Source: Chlamydomonas sphaeroides (Eukaryota; Chlorophyta; Chlorophyceae; Chlamydomonadales; Chlamydomonadaceae). Taken from it: a stretch of DNA of 64,000 nt. The stretch lies in the NCBI GenBank assembly GCA_001662425.1, contig BDDC01000037.1, forward strand, positions 55,192 through 119,191. The letters are read 5' to 3'. The notes beneath the pieces are model-generated. The model searched no databases. It saw only the letters and a list, made by a program, of their open reading frames with translations, and was not told where the DNA came from. Of the stretch, positions 19,755-31,700 are shown one piece after another. Position 1 is the first letter of the stretch; every line of letters starts with the position of its first letter. The position numbers and the translations under genes are program-made.

Positions 19755-22700
19755 GTGCGCGCGTCCTGCGACCTGCCGCGGACCCCGGCGGCCGCGCCGC
19801 CGCCGGCGGACGCGGCGCACCCCGCGTCAGACGCGTCAGACGCTCCCGGCCACGCCGCCAGCTCCGGCCCCAGCCACGGCCACGGCCACGGCGGCAGCTC
19901 TGCCCCGGGCCCTGTGGCCGAGGCCCTCGACCCGCGGCCCATGCCGCCGCTGCGGCCCTCTCTCATAGGCGGCAGCTCCTACGGCGGCTCGCCCCGGCCC
20001 GGCCGCCTGCCGCGCAACTCCGTGGCGCCCCTTCCCAACCACCGCGCCAGCCGGCTGGGGGCGGCCCCTATGATGGCCCCCGGCGGCAGCGTCATCGGCT
20101 ACCCGCCCAACGCCATGCTGTCGTACCAGGGCGGCAGCATGCAGGGGCCGCCGGGCATGACGAGCGACCCGCAGGTGCGGCGGGGGAAGCCCGGGGGGAA
20201 GGGCAGGGCAGGGCAGGGTTCGTGTGGGCTGCGGCTGCTGCCGGCAGGGACGCCTGCCAGCGCGCGGTGCGCAGGAGGGTGGGGTGCGGTGGGGCGATGT
20301 GCGGGCGGAGAGGAGGAGGCACCCGCGGCACCTCGTCGGCGATCGCGCGCTGTCGGGTGGTACAGCAGCGGTGGCTTGCTGCTGTGTGCGGTATCCCCGT
20401 GCCTGCGGGGAGAGAACACTGCGCAGAAGGCGCCGCGGGGGTAGCACCTGTGAGCAAGCGCACACAAGCGGGCTCGCAAGGGCTGCCTGGGCTGCCTAGC
20501 CTGCAACGGGACCTCCCTCCTCTTCTCGCTACTGTCTGCCAGTTCCGCAGCTCATCCTCGCGACCCCTAGGTACATCCATCCCCTCATCCCCTGCACCCG
20601 GCCCCTTCCTCCCACGTTGCTGCGCCGCGACGCGATGCCCCCGCTTGACATGCCCCTCCGCTGGTCATGATCCCCTCCCCTCCGCTGGTCATGATCCCCT
20701 CCCCTCCGCTTCCCTCCGCCTCTCCCCCTCCACCTCGGCACGGCCCGTGTCACCCCTCACTCTGCATGCACGCCCGCCCTCAGGCGCTGCTGGGCGGCAA
20801 CCTGGAGATGGCGGCACTCATGATGGACCCCGCGGTGCGTTGGCCGGGGGGTCCTGGGAGGCTGCGGGCGGTCTCCGGTCTGAGAGCATGAGCCGGGGCA
20901 GCAGGCCGGAGCCTGGCTGTCAAGGGCATTGGCAAGCGCGTTGGCAAGGGCATGTCCTTGATGGACCCCGCGATGCGGAGGTCGGGGGATAGCAAGCAGC
21001 AGGCAGGGGCAGGGGCAGGGGCCGCGGCCCCTGCGGGGCTCGCACGCCGGTGCGCCGCAAGGCGCGGCCGCCGGCTTTGCTGCCTCCCCGCTGCCTGCCC
21101 CAACACCCCCTGCTCCACCCTTCGCAGGGGTACGGCAGCGTCGTGCCGCTGCTGACTCGCTCCCCCGCTCCCCTGCTCCCCTGCCCCCCTGCCCCATCCC
21201 ACGGCCGCGCCCCCCGCAGGAGTTTGACGACTTTGTGGCGGGCGAGCCGCCGCTGCGCCGCCTGCACCTGCGGACCATGTTCCGCGCGCGGCTACTGGTC
21301 AACAGCAACCGCTTCTCGTACATCATGCTGGCCATCATCGTGGCCAACACCGTCTTACTGGCCATGGAGTACGACGGCATGAGCGAGTCGTACTCCAACG
21401 CGCTGGTACGGCAGTACGCCCGCGGTGGCGCCCCGCCGCTCAGCCAGCCCTGCCGCCGCGTGCTGCCGCTGCGGCGTGCCGGCGCCCCGCCCTGCCGCTG
21501 CCTCCCATTGCTTCCACCTCCCAACAACGTCCCCCATTCTCGCGCCGCTCGCTCCCCTATCCCGCCCACCAGACCATCGGCAACTACGTCTTCACGGGCC
21601 TCTTCACGCTGGAGATGGCCATCAAGCTATTTGGCATGGGGCTGTGGGACTACATCAAGGCAAGCGGCAGCGGCCGCACCGGGGCTCATGGGGCTCAGGG
21701 GGCTCAGGGGGCTCCTGGGGCTCCTGGGGCTCTGGGGGCTCATGAGGCCCGTGCGCGCGCCGGGTTGATGCCGGGGTAGTGCCTGCCGGGCTGGGGATGT
21801 CCGGAAGGGGCAGCAGTGGCCTCAACACCTCCCGCGCTCTCCCCCGGCTATATGCCACCCGCCGCCACCGGCTGTGAGCCCCTTGCCTGTCAGAGCCCAT
21901 GACTCGGGAGTCATGGCTCGGAGTTGGCAGACTAATTGCGTATGCCCGCGGCGCCACGATCGTCCTTTTCCGCGGTCCGCAGGACGCCTTCAACCTGTTC
22001 GATGCGGTGGTGGTGCTCATGTCCTGGATCGAGATCCTGCTCAGCGTGCTCAGCTCCGCCACCTCCCTCAAGTGAGCGCCTGGGCCGCGGGGCCGCCGGG
22101 GCCGGGGGCAGGCTGTGGAGGGCCCCGGGCGTTAAAGCTCCGAGTGCGTGTGTAGGCGCGGGTGGCCGAGCGCCGCGTAAGGGCGGGCATGGCACCCCTC
22201 ACGGCAGCGCCGTCTCGCGCCCCTCACGCCCGTCGGCGTCCGCACGAGCGCCTAGAGCTGCCCAGCGCGCGTCCTTCCCTCCAACGCATCAGGGCACCGC
22301 CCCTTTGGAAATCCCACGCCGTTCCCACACGCTGCTCCGCTCCCATCCGCATTGCAGCGCGCTGGCCGCGCTCCGCGCCTTCCGCGCGCTGCGGCTGCTC
22401 AAGGCCTTCCGCTACCTGGGCCCGCTGCGCAAGATAGCGACCATGCTGCTGGCGGCCTTCAGCAGCTTCGCGGCCATCGCCGTGCTCATTGGGCTGTTCT
22501 GGGTGAGCGACACGGGCGGGCCGGAGTGGGGCATGGCCAGAGCCCGAGCCGTGGCAGTGATGCGAGGGGCCCTGGCCTTACTGGGCGGCCTGACTTGACG
22601 CAGGCTGGGCCTGTGGGACCTGGCGCGCGAGCCCATTGCATTTGCATTTGGAGCCCTGACACGTGTTCCCGCTCTCGCGCTGGCCCGTGCGCAGATTGTG

Positions 22701-25700
22701 TTTGCCATCGTGGGTCTGCACGTGTTTGGTGCGCTGCCGCTGGAGCGCGAGCCCTACCCCAACTTCGACACCTTCCTCAACTCCCTCGTCACCACCTTCA
22801 ACGTGAGCGGCTCCTCCTCGGGGCGGCAGGGCCGCACGACGCCTGCTGGCCGACGCGGGTCGGCGCACGACGGGGCTGCCCCGCCCCCTGCACGATGCTG
22901 TGGCAGCGGCCGCCTCTCGGGTACTTGCGTTGCCCTGCCCCGTGTCCCTCCAGCTGCTCGCGCTGGGCAACTGCACGGCCGTGCCCCATGCTGCCATGCA
23001 CGATGCGCAGAACGCGGTGCTGTGTCCGCGCTCACGTCGCTTTCACCGCTCGCGGCCCTTCAGGTGCTGACGCTGGAGAACTACCAGGACAACATGTTTA
23101 ACACGGTTCGTGCCTCCAACTTTGGCGCCGCCGCTTTCTTCGTGTCCTGGATCCTGGTGGGCAAGTACATCCTGCTCACGCTGTTCCTGGCCGTCACGCT
23201 CGAGGCCTTCGAGGCCAAGTACGAGACGCAGGTACGGCGCAGGCCGGCGGTCGTGCCGCACCGCGCTGCAGGGCAGCGGCTTGCGGGGCTCGCAACCTCT
23301 CGTCGCCCGCTCACGCCTGCCCGGTTTCTCTTTGCGCCCCTACAGGGGCCAAACACAAGCTGGGCGAGCCGCATGCGCAGCGCCATGGGCAGCGCCGTGG
23401 GGTCCGTGGTGGGATCCGTGCGGCGTAGCATGGAGGGGCGCGGCAGCCGCCGCTCCTCAATCGGCGGCTCCATTGCCGCCTCGTCGGGCATAGCGACGCC
23501 CACGGAGCGCCCGCCGCCGCTGCCGCCGCCGCCGTCGCTGCCCATGATCGTGGCGGCCATGGCAGCGGCTGGGCACCCCGTCGCTCCCCCCACCGTGCCG
23601 CCGCCGGCGCCCGCCGGCCACCGGGGCTCGGCTGCGGAATGGTCGCGGCCGGCGCCTGGCGCCGACGCCAGCGGCGGCGGTGCCGTCAACGGCAGCGGCA
23701 ACATCAGCGCCGACGGCGCCGTCGCCATGTACGACAGCGCCAGCAGCACCCACGCCGTCCCCATCGGCGGCGCGCCTGACTCGGCGGCGCCGGCGGCCGG
23801 CGCCACCAGCAGGCGCTTGGCGCCAGGTCCTCTTGGGGAAGCCACGGAGCGAGAGCGCCGCGGCAGTCGCAAGGGCGCTGCCGGCGACGCGGGTGGTGGC
23901 AGCGGCAGCGCCGCCGCCGCCGTCAGCCCTTACATCTTGCCGGTCTCGTCCCCTCGCGGTGCGGCCGCCGCCGCCGCCGCTGCCGCGGCTAGGCGCTCCT
24001 CGCAGCAGGGCCGAAGCGCTAGCCAGCAGGGCGACCTGCCCCTGGCGGCGGCAGCGGCGTCAAACCCGCCGGCGGCGGCCGCGCCGCCGCCGCCAGGCCT
24101 AGCCTACCTCCGCGGCTACGAGCAGCAGCAGGCCGCCAAGCGCAGCCCTCGCGGCGCCACTTCCAAGGCCGGCAGCGGCGTAGGGTCCGTGACACCTCGC
24201 TCGCAGGCCGCTGCGGCGCCGCCAGCGCCGCAGGCCCCGCCGCCGTCGCCACCACCGCCGTCGCATGCCCCAGAGGCGCCACCACCCGCCGAGGCCGCCG
24301 CCGCGGCGCCCCAGCTCGCGCGTGCGCCCTCGCCGACTGCAGTAGTTGACTCTGCCGCGGCGGAGCCGTCAGTCGGGCCCAGCCGTACACCTGTCACGGA
24401 CTCGTTCCGGGCTCGGCTGCCCTCAGAAGAAATGAACCAGACGGTGATGCCGTCATTCCGGCCCGGCACGGGCAGCCGTACCCCAGTGACGGACTCATTC
24501 CGGGCCCGGCTGCCCACACGTGACCTGGAAGCGTACGAAGATCGGTCCACGCCGACGCCGCGAGGCCCTGCGCGCGCGCCGTCGCCGCCAGCGCAGCCTG
24601 CGGCCCCGGTCCCGCCGCTGGCGCCACGCCCACCCGCCGGCCGGCCGCCGGCGCTGCGGCTGGCCGCCGGCGGCACGGCGACGGCGGTGAGGGCCCGCAC
24701 GCCGACCGAGGAGCTGGAGGAGGTGGTTGGGCTGCTGGAAGGGCCGCCGGTGCTGCCGTCGCCGGCGGCGCGGCGGGAGATGGGGATGCTGCCGGCGCAC
24801 GGCTTCACGCCGGCGCTGGCGTCGCTGGCGTCAGCGTCGCGCGATGGCGCCTCCGGCGCCGCCACAGCCGCCGCGGCGGCGGTGGCCGTTGCTGCTGCCG
24901 CGCAGGACGAGGCGGAGCCGGCGCCGTCTCTGCCGCAGCGGGACAGCGGGCAGCTCGTGATTGCTCGGGGCCTGGGTCGGCACAGTAGCATCGGGACGGG
25001 TCACGGTGTAATCCACGCCGCCACGGCCGCAGCCGGTGGTGGCAATGTGGCACCGGCGCCGCCAGTGGAGGACGGCGAAGACGAGGCGCTGGAGGAGGAG
25101 GAGCGCCGCGCCGCCAGCATCAGCAGTCGGGCTACCGGCAGCGCGGCTGGCGGCGCCGCCGCCGCCTCGGTGGGCGGCGGCCGGCGGGCAAGCGCCGCCA
25201 GCGTCGCGACGACGCACAGCATGGTTGGGATTGACGATGACGATGATGACGACGACGGAGGCGACGGCGACGTCCTGTCCCGCCTCCGCCAGCGCGCCTC
25301 CGTCGCCAACGGCGCCGCCGGCCAGCCTACCCACATGCGGCCACGGCCGTACACGGCAGTGCCTGCCGGCGTGCACCATCACGCTCACTTTGCGCCGGAC
25401 CCGACGGAGTCTCCACCGCCGACGGCGGAAGCTGTACCGGCGGCGGCGCCGGCGCCGGCGGAGCCGCCGCCTGTCCCGCGCGACAGAGCTGCGACGCCGC
25501 CAGCTGCGGCGCCGGCGCCGGCCACAACAAAGTCGCCGTCGCCGTCGCCGCCTCGGCCTGGCGACGGCATCCGAGGCCCGCCCGCGCTGCCGTCGCCGGC
25601 CTCGCCGGCGGAGGCGCCGGCGCGCGCCTCCGGCCAGCGCCGGCGCAGCGGGCTCAGCGGCGCGGCCACGTCCGACGGCGCCGCCACGTCCGACGCCCGC

Positions 25701-28700
25701 GGCGACAGCAGCGACGACGGTCAAGGCCTCATGCGCGATGACGACCCGCTCCTTGTGGCGCTGGCCGCGACGCGCGACAGGCTGCTCAGGTCATCGGCGA
25801 CGGCGCCGCCGCTGAGGCAGGACCCGGCGCCGGCGGCGGCGGCGGCACGTGGCGCCCGCCCCAGCGCATCGCAGCGGCAGTCGCCGCAGCTCTTGCGCCA
25901 TGTGAGCGGGCAGGCGCGCGGCCTGAGCGGCGTGACGGAGGAGGACAGCGCTGCAGGGGCTCCGCCGCCGGCGCCGGCGCCCGTGCCGGACCCCGCGGCG
26001 CCGTCGATGCGCCGAGCCAGCGCGGACGAGGGCGCCGGCGCCGGCGCGGCGGCAGCGCCCGGGCGCAACAGCATCAGCCCCGTCGGCTCCTCCACGCCGA
26101 TCGCTGCGGCGCCGGCGCAGCCGCCGGCAGGCAAGTCCCCCTCCCCGACACCTGCAGCACCCCCGCCGCCAGCGGACGCTATGGCAACGCCGCAGCCGGA
26201 GGGGCCAGAGGGGCCGGCGGCCATCACCGCCGGTGCTGACGGCGCGCCGCCGGCTTACGCCGGCGGGCCGTCGCCGTTCGCCTCGCCCGCAGCCGCCATC
26301 TCGGGCCCAAGTGCCGCCGCTGGCGAGGGCACGCCGCGGCGCAATAAGGGCCGTGTGTCAATGGTGCTGCCGCCGGAGACCGCAATCCTTGGCGCGCCCG
26401 GCGAGCGGCCGTCGCCGGGTACGGCACGGTCCGGCGGCTACAACCGTACGGCATCGGACGCGTCGGGCCTGGCGCTGCTGGACGAGTCAGACAGCCTGGC
26501 GTCGTTTGCGACCAGCAGGGCCGAGACCACTGTGGAGGGTGCGCACGGGTACAGGGGTACCGCGAGGTCTGAGTGTGTTGGACCAGGGCTGAGGGCGGGG
26601 ATGTGATTGGGGTGTATCACGGCAAGCTGCCCTCGGGCAACAGCCTCCTTCGTCGGACGCTAGTGCGTGGTTTAGACGCGGCATGCCGGGCCGCCAGCCA
26701 ACGAGCGTTTACCGCCGTGTTGCCCTCGATCGCCTTTCGCCTCACCACGCCGCAGAGGAGCCAAGGCCCAGGGCGCGCGCCTCAGCCACCGGCGCGCAAG
26801 TAGGCGACGGCGCCGACGGCAAGGCACGCGGCAGCGTCGACGGCGTCGACGGCGCGGCGGCGGCGGCGGCCGACGGCGGCGGCGAGGTGGAGCTGGCCGA
26901 CGGCGCCGCCGCCGATGGCGCCGCCGACAAGGACGGCAAGGGCCACAAGCACAAGCACAAGCACCACGACACGCGCATCCCGCTGGAGGGCAAGACGCTG
27001 TTCCTAATCGGGCCCGACAACAGGCTGCGCAAGAAGACGTACCGCATGGTGTACGGCAGGTACGGCAGGCGGGCGTGCCGCGGTACTCGGCGGTGAACTT
27101 TGGTCGTCGTGCGTGCACGGCGCCGCGGCGGAAGGCCGCTCCCGTGCGGGCTGGGCCCTGCCACAGTCGTCAGCACCGGCCTTAACCTCCCGGCGGTATC
27201 CCCGTTACTCCAACCCCTGCTGCCCGCCAGGCCTTTCGAGTACACGCTCTTCGTCATCATCGTCATCAACTGCGGTGAGCCCGCCACGCCACGCCGCGCC
27301 GCGCCGCAGACAGCCGCCAGCTCGCCGCCGCAATGCGCGGCTGCCAGCCGCGTCCCTTCCATCCCTGCCATTGCCAACGCCCCCCACGCGCCCCTGCCCC
27401 TCCCCTCCCCGCCCTGCCCCGCCCCAACGCCCCGCCCNNNNNNNNNNNNNNNNNNNNNNNNNNNNNNNNNNNNNNNNNNNNNNNNNNNNNNNNNNNNNNN
27501 NNNNNNNNNNNNNNNNNNNNNNNNNNNNNNNNNNNNNNNNNNNNNNNNNNNNNNNNNNNNNNNNNNNNNNNNNNNNNNNNNNNNNNNNNNNNNNNNNNNN
27601 NNNNNNNNNNNNNNNNNNNNNNNNNNNNNNNNNNNNNNNNNNNNNNNNNNNNNNNNNNNNNNNNNNNNNNNNNNNNNNNNNNNNNNNNNNNNNNNNNNNN
27701 NNNNNNNNNNNNNNNNNNNNNNNNNNNNNNNNNNNNNNNNNNNNNNNNNNNNNNNNNNNNNNNNNNNNNNNNNNNNNNNNNNNNNNNNNNNNNNNCCCCA
27801 CGTGCACCCCGGCTCGCCCCTGGACCAGTTCCTGTACTACGGCAACGCGGTGCGTCAGGGAACGGAAACCGCACCCGCCCTGACCCACGGGGCTGCCGCG
27901 CAGCCGCCCGCCGGCCAGGCCGACCGCAGCCCCCTGCTGCTCCTGTGGCCCCGCCTGCGGCCCGCCGCGTGTTGCGCTCAGCACGACGCTGCAGCGGCCC
28001 TGCTCGCTCCACCGCTGCCCCACGTGCGAGCCGCTGTACGCGCGCCCTCCGCTTCCGCTGTAGCCTGCCCGACGGCAGCCCCTGCGTTGCTCCGCGGGCG
28101 CTGTGCCCCCCGTGACCCGCTGCCTTGTGGCCCTCCTCCGCCCCCTCCGCCCCTCCTGCCGCAGGTGTGCACGGGCATCTTCACGGTGGAGCTGATGGTC
28201 AAGGTGTACGCGTGGACGTTCACGAGGTACATCAAGGACGTCACCAACCAGGCGAGTGGCCGGCGGCTGGTAGGGGGGGTGACCCGCACGGCGCTGGGCA
28301 GCTCGCCACGTGCCACGTGCCACGTGCCACACCGCAGCTCGCCACGTGCCACACCGCCGCCTGCTGTGTCCCGCCGCCCGACCCGCTCCAGCCACCGCTC
28401 TCTAACCTTTCCTAACCGCACCCTACCCGTTCCCCAACCGCTCCCCAAACCGCAGGTTGACTTCCTGGTGGTCGTGACAGGCCTGCTGGAGCTCTCGCTG
28501 ACCGCGGTGGACCTCTCGGTACGGCACGACACGCCCGGCGTCACCCCGCTTGCCCTGGATGCTGTCACGCTGGGAGCGGACAGCCACGCCAGCCGCTGTA
28601 TCCTTGCGCTCAGCCACCCAACCTGCCCACGGCCCTGCTTGCTGCCGTCCCTCCCCGCCCCTCACCCCATCCCACCGCCGCCCCTCAGGCCGTGGCCGCG

Positions 28701-31700
28701 CTGCGCGTGCTGCGCGCGCTCAAGCCGCTGCGGCTGCTGACTCGATCCGCCGGCATGCGGCTGGTGTTCAAGTCGGTGCTGCTGTCGCTGAGCGCCATGG
28801 CGCACGTGTCGGTGCTGTGCGTCATGTTCCTGCTCATCTTCGCCATCCTGGGCGTGCAGCTCTTCAGCGGCAAGCTGTACAGGTGCGCGTAGGGGAGGGG
28901 GCCGGTGGAGGGGCAGGGGAGGAGGGTGTGGGAGAGCGGCTGCCTTTGGATTGCGCGTCTGGGTGGGTTGCGGCGCCCGGCGCGGGTGCGGCAGCGGGGG
29001 CGCAAAGAGTGGCCGCAGCTGCCCTGCCTGCAGTGTCGCTCCCCTTTGGTTCGCGGCTTCTCAAGCACCTGTGCTAACCCAACCCCGTCCGCCGCTTGCT
29101 TCCGCCGCTCCGCAGCTGCAACGACGACACCGTGTCCGGCGTGGACACATGTGTAGGCAACTTCACGGACCCCGCCACCAACGCCACGCTCACCCGCGAG
29201 TGGACAAACATCTGGCCCAACTTCGACCACGGTGCGGCGGGGCCCACGCTGCTGGGGAAGCTGCGCGGGGGACAGGGCCGGCGCAAAAATTGACCCCTGG
29301 GGTTGGCACAGCGTGCGGGCGAGAAGGAACTTTCCCGCTGCCAACCGACACCACCAACCGCCAACCGTTTCTGTTGCAGTCGGCAACGCGCTCATGGCGT
29401 GCTTCGTGGTGGCCACGCTCAACGGCTACGCGGAGCTGATGCAGGCCTGCATGAGCGCGCCGCCCAACAAGGGCGAGCAGCCGCGGCTCAACGCCAACCC
29501 GGGCGCCTTTTTCTGGTGCGTAGGCCCAGGCCCAGCCAGGGACGGGTGCTGGGGGAGGCCCGCCGAGGGGCACGCCGGGTCCGGCTGGTGTTGCGCTTCT
29601 CGTTTGCTGCGTGCTGTCCCCTCGCTGCTGTCAGCTCACCTGTGTCCGCTGCTGCGGCCTCGCGCACCGCTGCGTCCCCGCCACCCGACAGGTTCGTGGG
29701 CTTTGCGGTGATCGTGGCCTTCACGCTGCTCAACCTGTACGTGGGAGTCATCTTCTCCCAGTTCAGCAAGATCCGCAACATGAGCACCACCGGCTCCGCC
29801 TTCCTCACCAGCAACCAGCAGGTGCGGCGGCAGCTGGTAGTGAGGTCCATGGACGGTGCTGTCGAAGTATGCGGCAGCAGGGCGCGGGGCGCTGTGTGCT
29901 GGGAGCCCGAGACCCCTCCCGGCAAAGCCACACCGGCCGCAGGCCGCTCGCCGCTCCGCACTGCAGCCCTCTCACGCCACGCCACGCCACGCCACGCCAC
30001 GCCACGCCACGCCACGCCACGGTCGCACCCTCGTCCCGCCGCAGGAGTGGGTGGAGCTGAGCAAGATGGTGTTCCGGCTGCGGCCGCCAGAGAAGAGCGC
30101 GCTGCCGCGTGGCCGCATGCGGCTGCGCGTGTGGCGGCTGGTGCAGAGCGCCGCCTTTGAGCGGGTCATGATGGTGATCATCGTGCTCAACGTCATTCTG
30201 CTGGCCGCCACCTGGTACGGCCAGCCCGCGGCGGCGGAGTTCGTGCAGGTGCGTCCGGGCCCGGGCGGCGGCGGGGGCGGGCGAGCTGGGGAGCGGCTAG
30301 GCGGCTGGGCATGGGGAGCGAGAGGGAGGCAGGGCAGCGGTGGGAACGGAGGGAGCGCGGGGGCAGAGCCCACGGAGCGAGGCAGCGCCGCAAGGGGAGC
30401 ACATAGGCGCGGCTTGGCCGCATAGCGCGAGCGGCCGGCGACCCGCTGCCTGGCCTACCCCTGACCCGTCGATAAAACCCAGTTGACCGCCGCGCCGCAC
30501 CTGCCGACGGCAACCCACACACCCCGCAGGCCCAGCTCAACATCGCCTTCACCGCCATCTACGTGGCCGAGGCGGTGCTCAAGCTGTACGGCCTGGGCCG
30601 CAAGGTGTACTTCAAGGACCCCTGGAACCGCTTCGACTTTGTCCTGGTACGACTGCCGTACAGACGGCCGCGCCCACGCCCAAGCCGTGCGTGCCCTGCC
30701 GTACCTCACCACGCCTGCCCCTGCTCCGTTACTCCCGCGGTATTCCCCCTGCCTTCCCTGCCCACCCCCAACCCCGCCCCTCCAGGTACTGGCAGGCGTG
30801 CTCGATGTGGCGCTGTCGTACCTGCACACCGGCTTCCTGCGCGTGCTGCGCATATTCCGCCTGCAGCGCCTGCTGCGGGTCATGCGGCTCGTGCGCAAGA
30901 GCAAGGTGAGCAACCGCGGCAGGGCCACGGCGTCGCCTGGCACGACACGGGGGCTGCGGCAGGGGCTGCGTCTGCTGCGCCCAACCGCGGCTGGGCGGGC
31001 AGAGGCCTGAGCTGCCTGTATCAGCATGTGAACCTGGATCTGTACCTTGATCGCGTGATCGCAGGGCATCAAGACGCTGTTCCAGTCGCTCGTCATGTCG
31101 CTGCCGGCCTTCGGCAACGTCGGCGCACTCATCGGCATCTTCTTCTTCATGTGCGTCAGCGGCCGCCGGCCGCCCCAGGGGTTGGGCCGGGGCCGAACTG
31201 CCGCCGGCGTGGGCGCCCGTCTGCAGCGCTGTGGCCTGGCCACTTGCCCCTGCACCTGCCTAGCCCGCAAGCGCCGTGGCTGTCGTTGCTCATGCGGGCT
31301 TCTGTTTCTGACGCACGGCACCCCGCACCTGGCCCTGCCTGCCCCGCCCCTCCCTGGCCCCTGCCCACACAGGTACGCGTACGTGGGCGTGATGCTGTTC
31401 GCCGACGTGCGGCAGGACGACAACATGGCCATCAACTCCTCCGTCAACTTCCAGAACTTCCTGTACGCGCTGTCGGCGCTGTTCCGGGTGGCCACCGGCG
31501 ACAACTGGACCGACGTCATGTACGGCTGCATGATCCAGGTACGGCAGTACGGTGGCTAGAGCTGGCGGGCCGTAGGCCGAACCGCCACTCCTGCCCGAGT
31601 TCTGCCTGCGACACGCCACGCTGTCCCCCAAAACCCCAATGCTGCATGCTTGTGGCATGACACGGGAGGCCCTTTCGGGTGACTGCATGCGTCATGGCCC

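Larger units (their letters stand above)
26756..29821 (+). other. Channel domain III (partly lost in a gap)
   Basis: Exons: 26756-27059, 27231-27274, then an exon with its start in the N run that ends at 27849, 28165-28251, 28456-28518, 28689-28882, 29116-29231, 29380-29515, 29692-29821. S1 is FEYTLFVIIVINC, and most of the S1-S2 loop falls in the gap. S2 is TGIFTVELMVKVYAW, S3 VDFLVVVTGLLELSLTAVDL, S4 RVLRALKPLRLLTR, pore VATLNGY with Asn at the filter position, S6 FVGFAVIVAFTLLNLYVGVI. The intron at 28252 appears GC-AG (CAG|GCGAGT). A His/Lys-rich run (HKHKHKHH) precedes S1. Confidence 0.9.
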
